A stretch of DNA of 5,669 bases, from contig CANGSD010000101.1 of the NCBI GenBank assembly GCA_947455875.1, positions 1-5,669 of the forward strand, given 5' to 3'. The position numbers and the translations under genes are program-made. This document shows positions 5,309 to 5,669 of the stretch, in pieces. The stretch is from Comamonadaceae bacterium (GTDB lineage: Bacteria > Pseudomonadota > Gammaproteobacteria > Burkholderiales > Burkholderiaceae). Every line of letters starts with the position of its first letter. Position 1 is the stretch's first letter. The notes under the pieces are model-generated. The model was not told the origin of the DNA and made no database searches. It saw only the letters and a program-made list of their open reading frames with translations.

Positions 5309-5326
5309 CTTTTCAAGGGTGTACAT
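5105..5326 (-). CDS. Small uncharacterised protein with a YPF..M.VGD motif
   Basis: This is a 73-residue protein from ATG 5326. Its motif RYPFASMGVGDNLFI (18-32), a basic helix with ARVAAIQFVKRKDLGWKF (41-58) and the ending DGGWRIFRTD (64-73) resemble, from memory, small proteins common in phages and accessory regions that share YPF..M.VGDSFFV, a basic helix and a closing GGVRVWR-like strand. Their function is not known to me. ATG 5326 is preferred because the motif follows it directly. The frame is open to a TTG near 5542, but the extra N-terminal part is low-complexity and its start lies within the ArsR operator. A weak GGA lies 3 bases before the ATG. The gene is convergent with fliS, and its stop at 5105 falls exactly where the conserved FliS domain ends. 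Confidence 0.68.
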   Translation of the reverse strand: MYTLEKSNGEVACPDRVRYPFASMGVGDNLFIDDFKKAESARVAAIQFVKRKDLGWKFALRKMDGGWRIFRTD

Positions 5327-5533
5327 CTGTCCAATCCGGCTCGTCCTGAAGAATCGGATCCAGGCGACTTTTCTTGAGGGCGGCTCAGGCGAACGAAGCC
5401 GCACCAGGGCGCTGTCGCCCGAATCGGCAAGGCGCTGCGCATCCTCGGCCGACCGCGCTCGGCCACCATCGTCATCACACGCACCGATGGGGGCGTGATC
5501 GGCGCCTGAGTACGCGAGCCCGCGCGGCTGCGG
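5327..5533. other. Spacer without a supported gene
   Basis: These 207 bases lie between the small minus-strand gene and the ArsR-type operator. Several frames are open but none has a good start, ribosome site or recognisable protein. It should carry the promoter of the small gene, which I could not locate. Confidence 0.5.
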
Positions 5534-5557
5534 ATTATTCAACTATCATTGAATAAT
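5534..5557. promoter_or_regulatory. Perfect 9-bp inverted repeat, probable ArsR-family operator, overlapping the start codon
   Basis: ATTATTCAA (5534-5542) and TTGAATAAT (5549-5557) are exact inverted copies with spacer CTATCA. This AT-rich palindrome in a GC-rich context is the kind of site bound by ArsR/SmtB-type dimers. It spans a possible -10 (TATCAT, 5544-5549) and covers the first two bases of the ATG at 5556, so binding would block transcription of the regulator: autorepression. Confidence 0.75.
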
Positions 5558-5669
5558 GAATGTAAAAGCCGCTGTGTTGGCCCTCGCCGCCTTGGCCCAA
5601 GAGGCCCGTCTGCGGATCTTCCGCGCGCTGATCGGCGCGGGCCCGGAGGGACTGACGCCTTCCTCGCTC
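5556..5669 (+). CDS. ArsR-family (winged helix) transcriptional regulator, N-terminal part only
   Basis: The first 38 codons run off the right edge. The sequence AVLALAALAQEARLRIFRAL (6-25) followed by GAGPEGLTPSSL is the typical opening of ArsR/SmtB-type repressors, in which the Leu-rich first helix dimerises and the A..EARLRI..L segment leads into the winged helix. The DNA-recognition helix and any metal or thiol sensing cysteines are beyond the window, so the signal cannot be told. ATG 5556 is favoured because the helix is in frame directly after it. No Shine-Dalgarno is visible, and the -10-like TATCAT 7 bases upstream would give a leaderless message. The overlapping palindrome implies autoregulation; the regulated genes probably follow downstream. 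Confidence 0.8.
   Translation, partial: MNVKAAVLALAALAQEARLRIFRALIGAGPEGLTPSSL

Noticed and set aside
5378..5509. Open plus-strand frame ending in a protein-like stretch (ARIGKALRILGRPRS and on to a TGA)
   Set aside because: It reads somewhat like a protein C-terminus, but has no ATG, GTG or TTG start after the preceding stop at 5375 and no ribosome site, and I recognise no family. At most it is a gene remnant.
5327..5542. Longer version (145 residues) of the small minus-strand protein from a TTG
   Set aside because: The TTG lies inside the ArsR-type palindrome, and the extra 72 residues look like non-coding translation; the recognisable motif starts after ATG 5326.
1..5669. CRISPR arrays, tRNA/rRNA genes, insertion sequences, attachment sites
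   Set aside because: I looked for spaced repeats, cloverleaf-like sequences, transposase motifs and terminal inverted repeats and saw none.

Overview
The window is GC-rich, densely coded DNA with short spacers, translationally coupled genes and recognisable Shine-Dalgarno motifs. The gene types (a coxMSL-like molybdenum hydroxylase, an AraC-type activator, flagellin/FliS, an ArsR-type repressor) suit a metabolically versatile proteobacterium. Betaproteobacteria/Burkholderiales is my best guess, from gene style and not from any marker gene.

Left part (1-2568, minus strand): a catabolic operon read right to left. It holds a zinc-dependent medium-chain alcohol dehydrogenase, then the FAD subunit, then the 2Fe-2S subunit of a xanthine-dehydrogenase/CO-dehydrogenase-family molybdenum hydroxylase. 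The two hydroxylase genes overlap by 8 bases. The 2Fe-2S gene runs off the left edge just before its expected C-terminus. The molybdopterin-binding large subunit is not seen and, by the usual medium-small-large order, should lie immediately beyond the edge. I read this as oxidation of an alcohol plus hydroxylation or aldehyde oxidation of an unidentified organic substrate.

Divergent control region (2569-2821) and regulator (2822-3778, plus strand): an AraC/XylS-type regulator with an N-terminal cupin-like effector domain faces away from the operon and is its probable activator. The intergenic region has two inverted repeats and a good -10 hexamer.

Middle (3779-5308, plus strand): an isolated two-gene flagellar cassette, a short Ser/Thr-rich flagellin with only the conserved N- and C-terminal coiled-coil domains, followed by its chaperone FliS. 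No other flagellar gene is present. The 95-base spacer upstream contains four 9-base tandem units with a (C/G)GTAA core, a small hairpin and an 8-base direct repeat. The FliS frame has no stop where the family normally ends and continues about 70 codons, antisense to the next gene.

Right end (5105-5669): a small minus-strand gene for a 73-residue protein of a type I associate with phages and accessory regions, a 229-base spacer, and the first 38 codons of an ArsR-family repressor. A perfect 9-bp inverted repeat, very probably its own operator, overlaps the repressor's start codon.

The most unusual points are the FliS/antisense-gene overlap, the stand-alone divergent flagellin-FliS pair with its tandem-repeat leader, and the Mo-hydroxylase/alcohol-dehydrogenase operon of unknown substrate.
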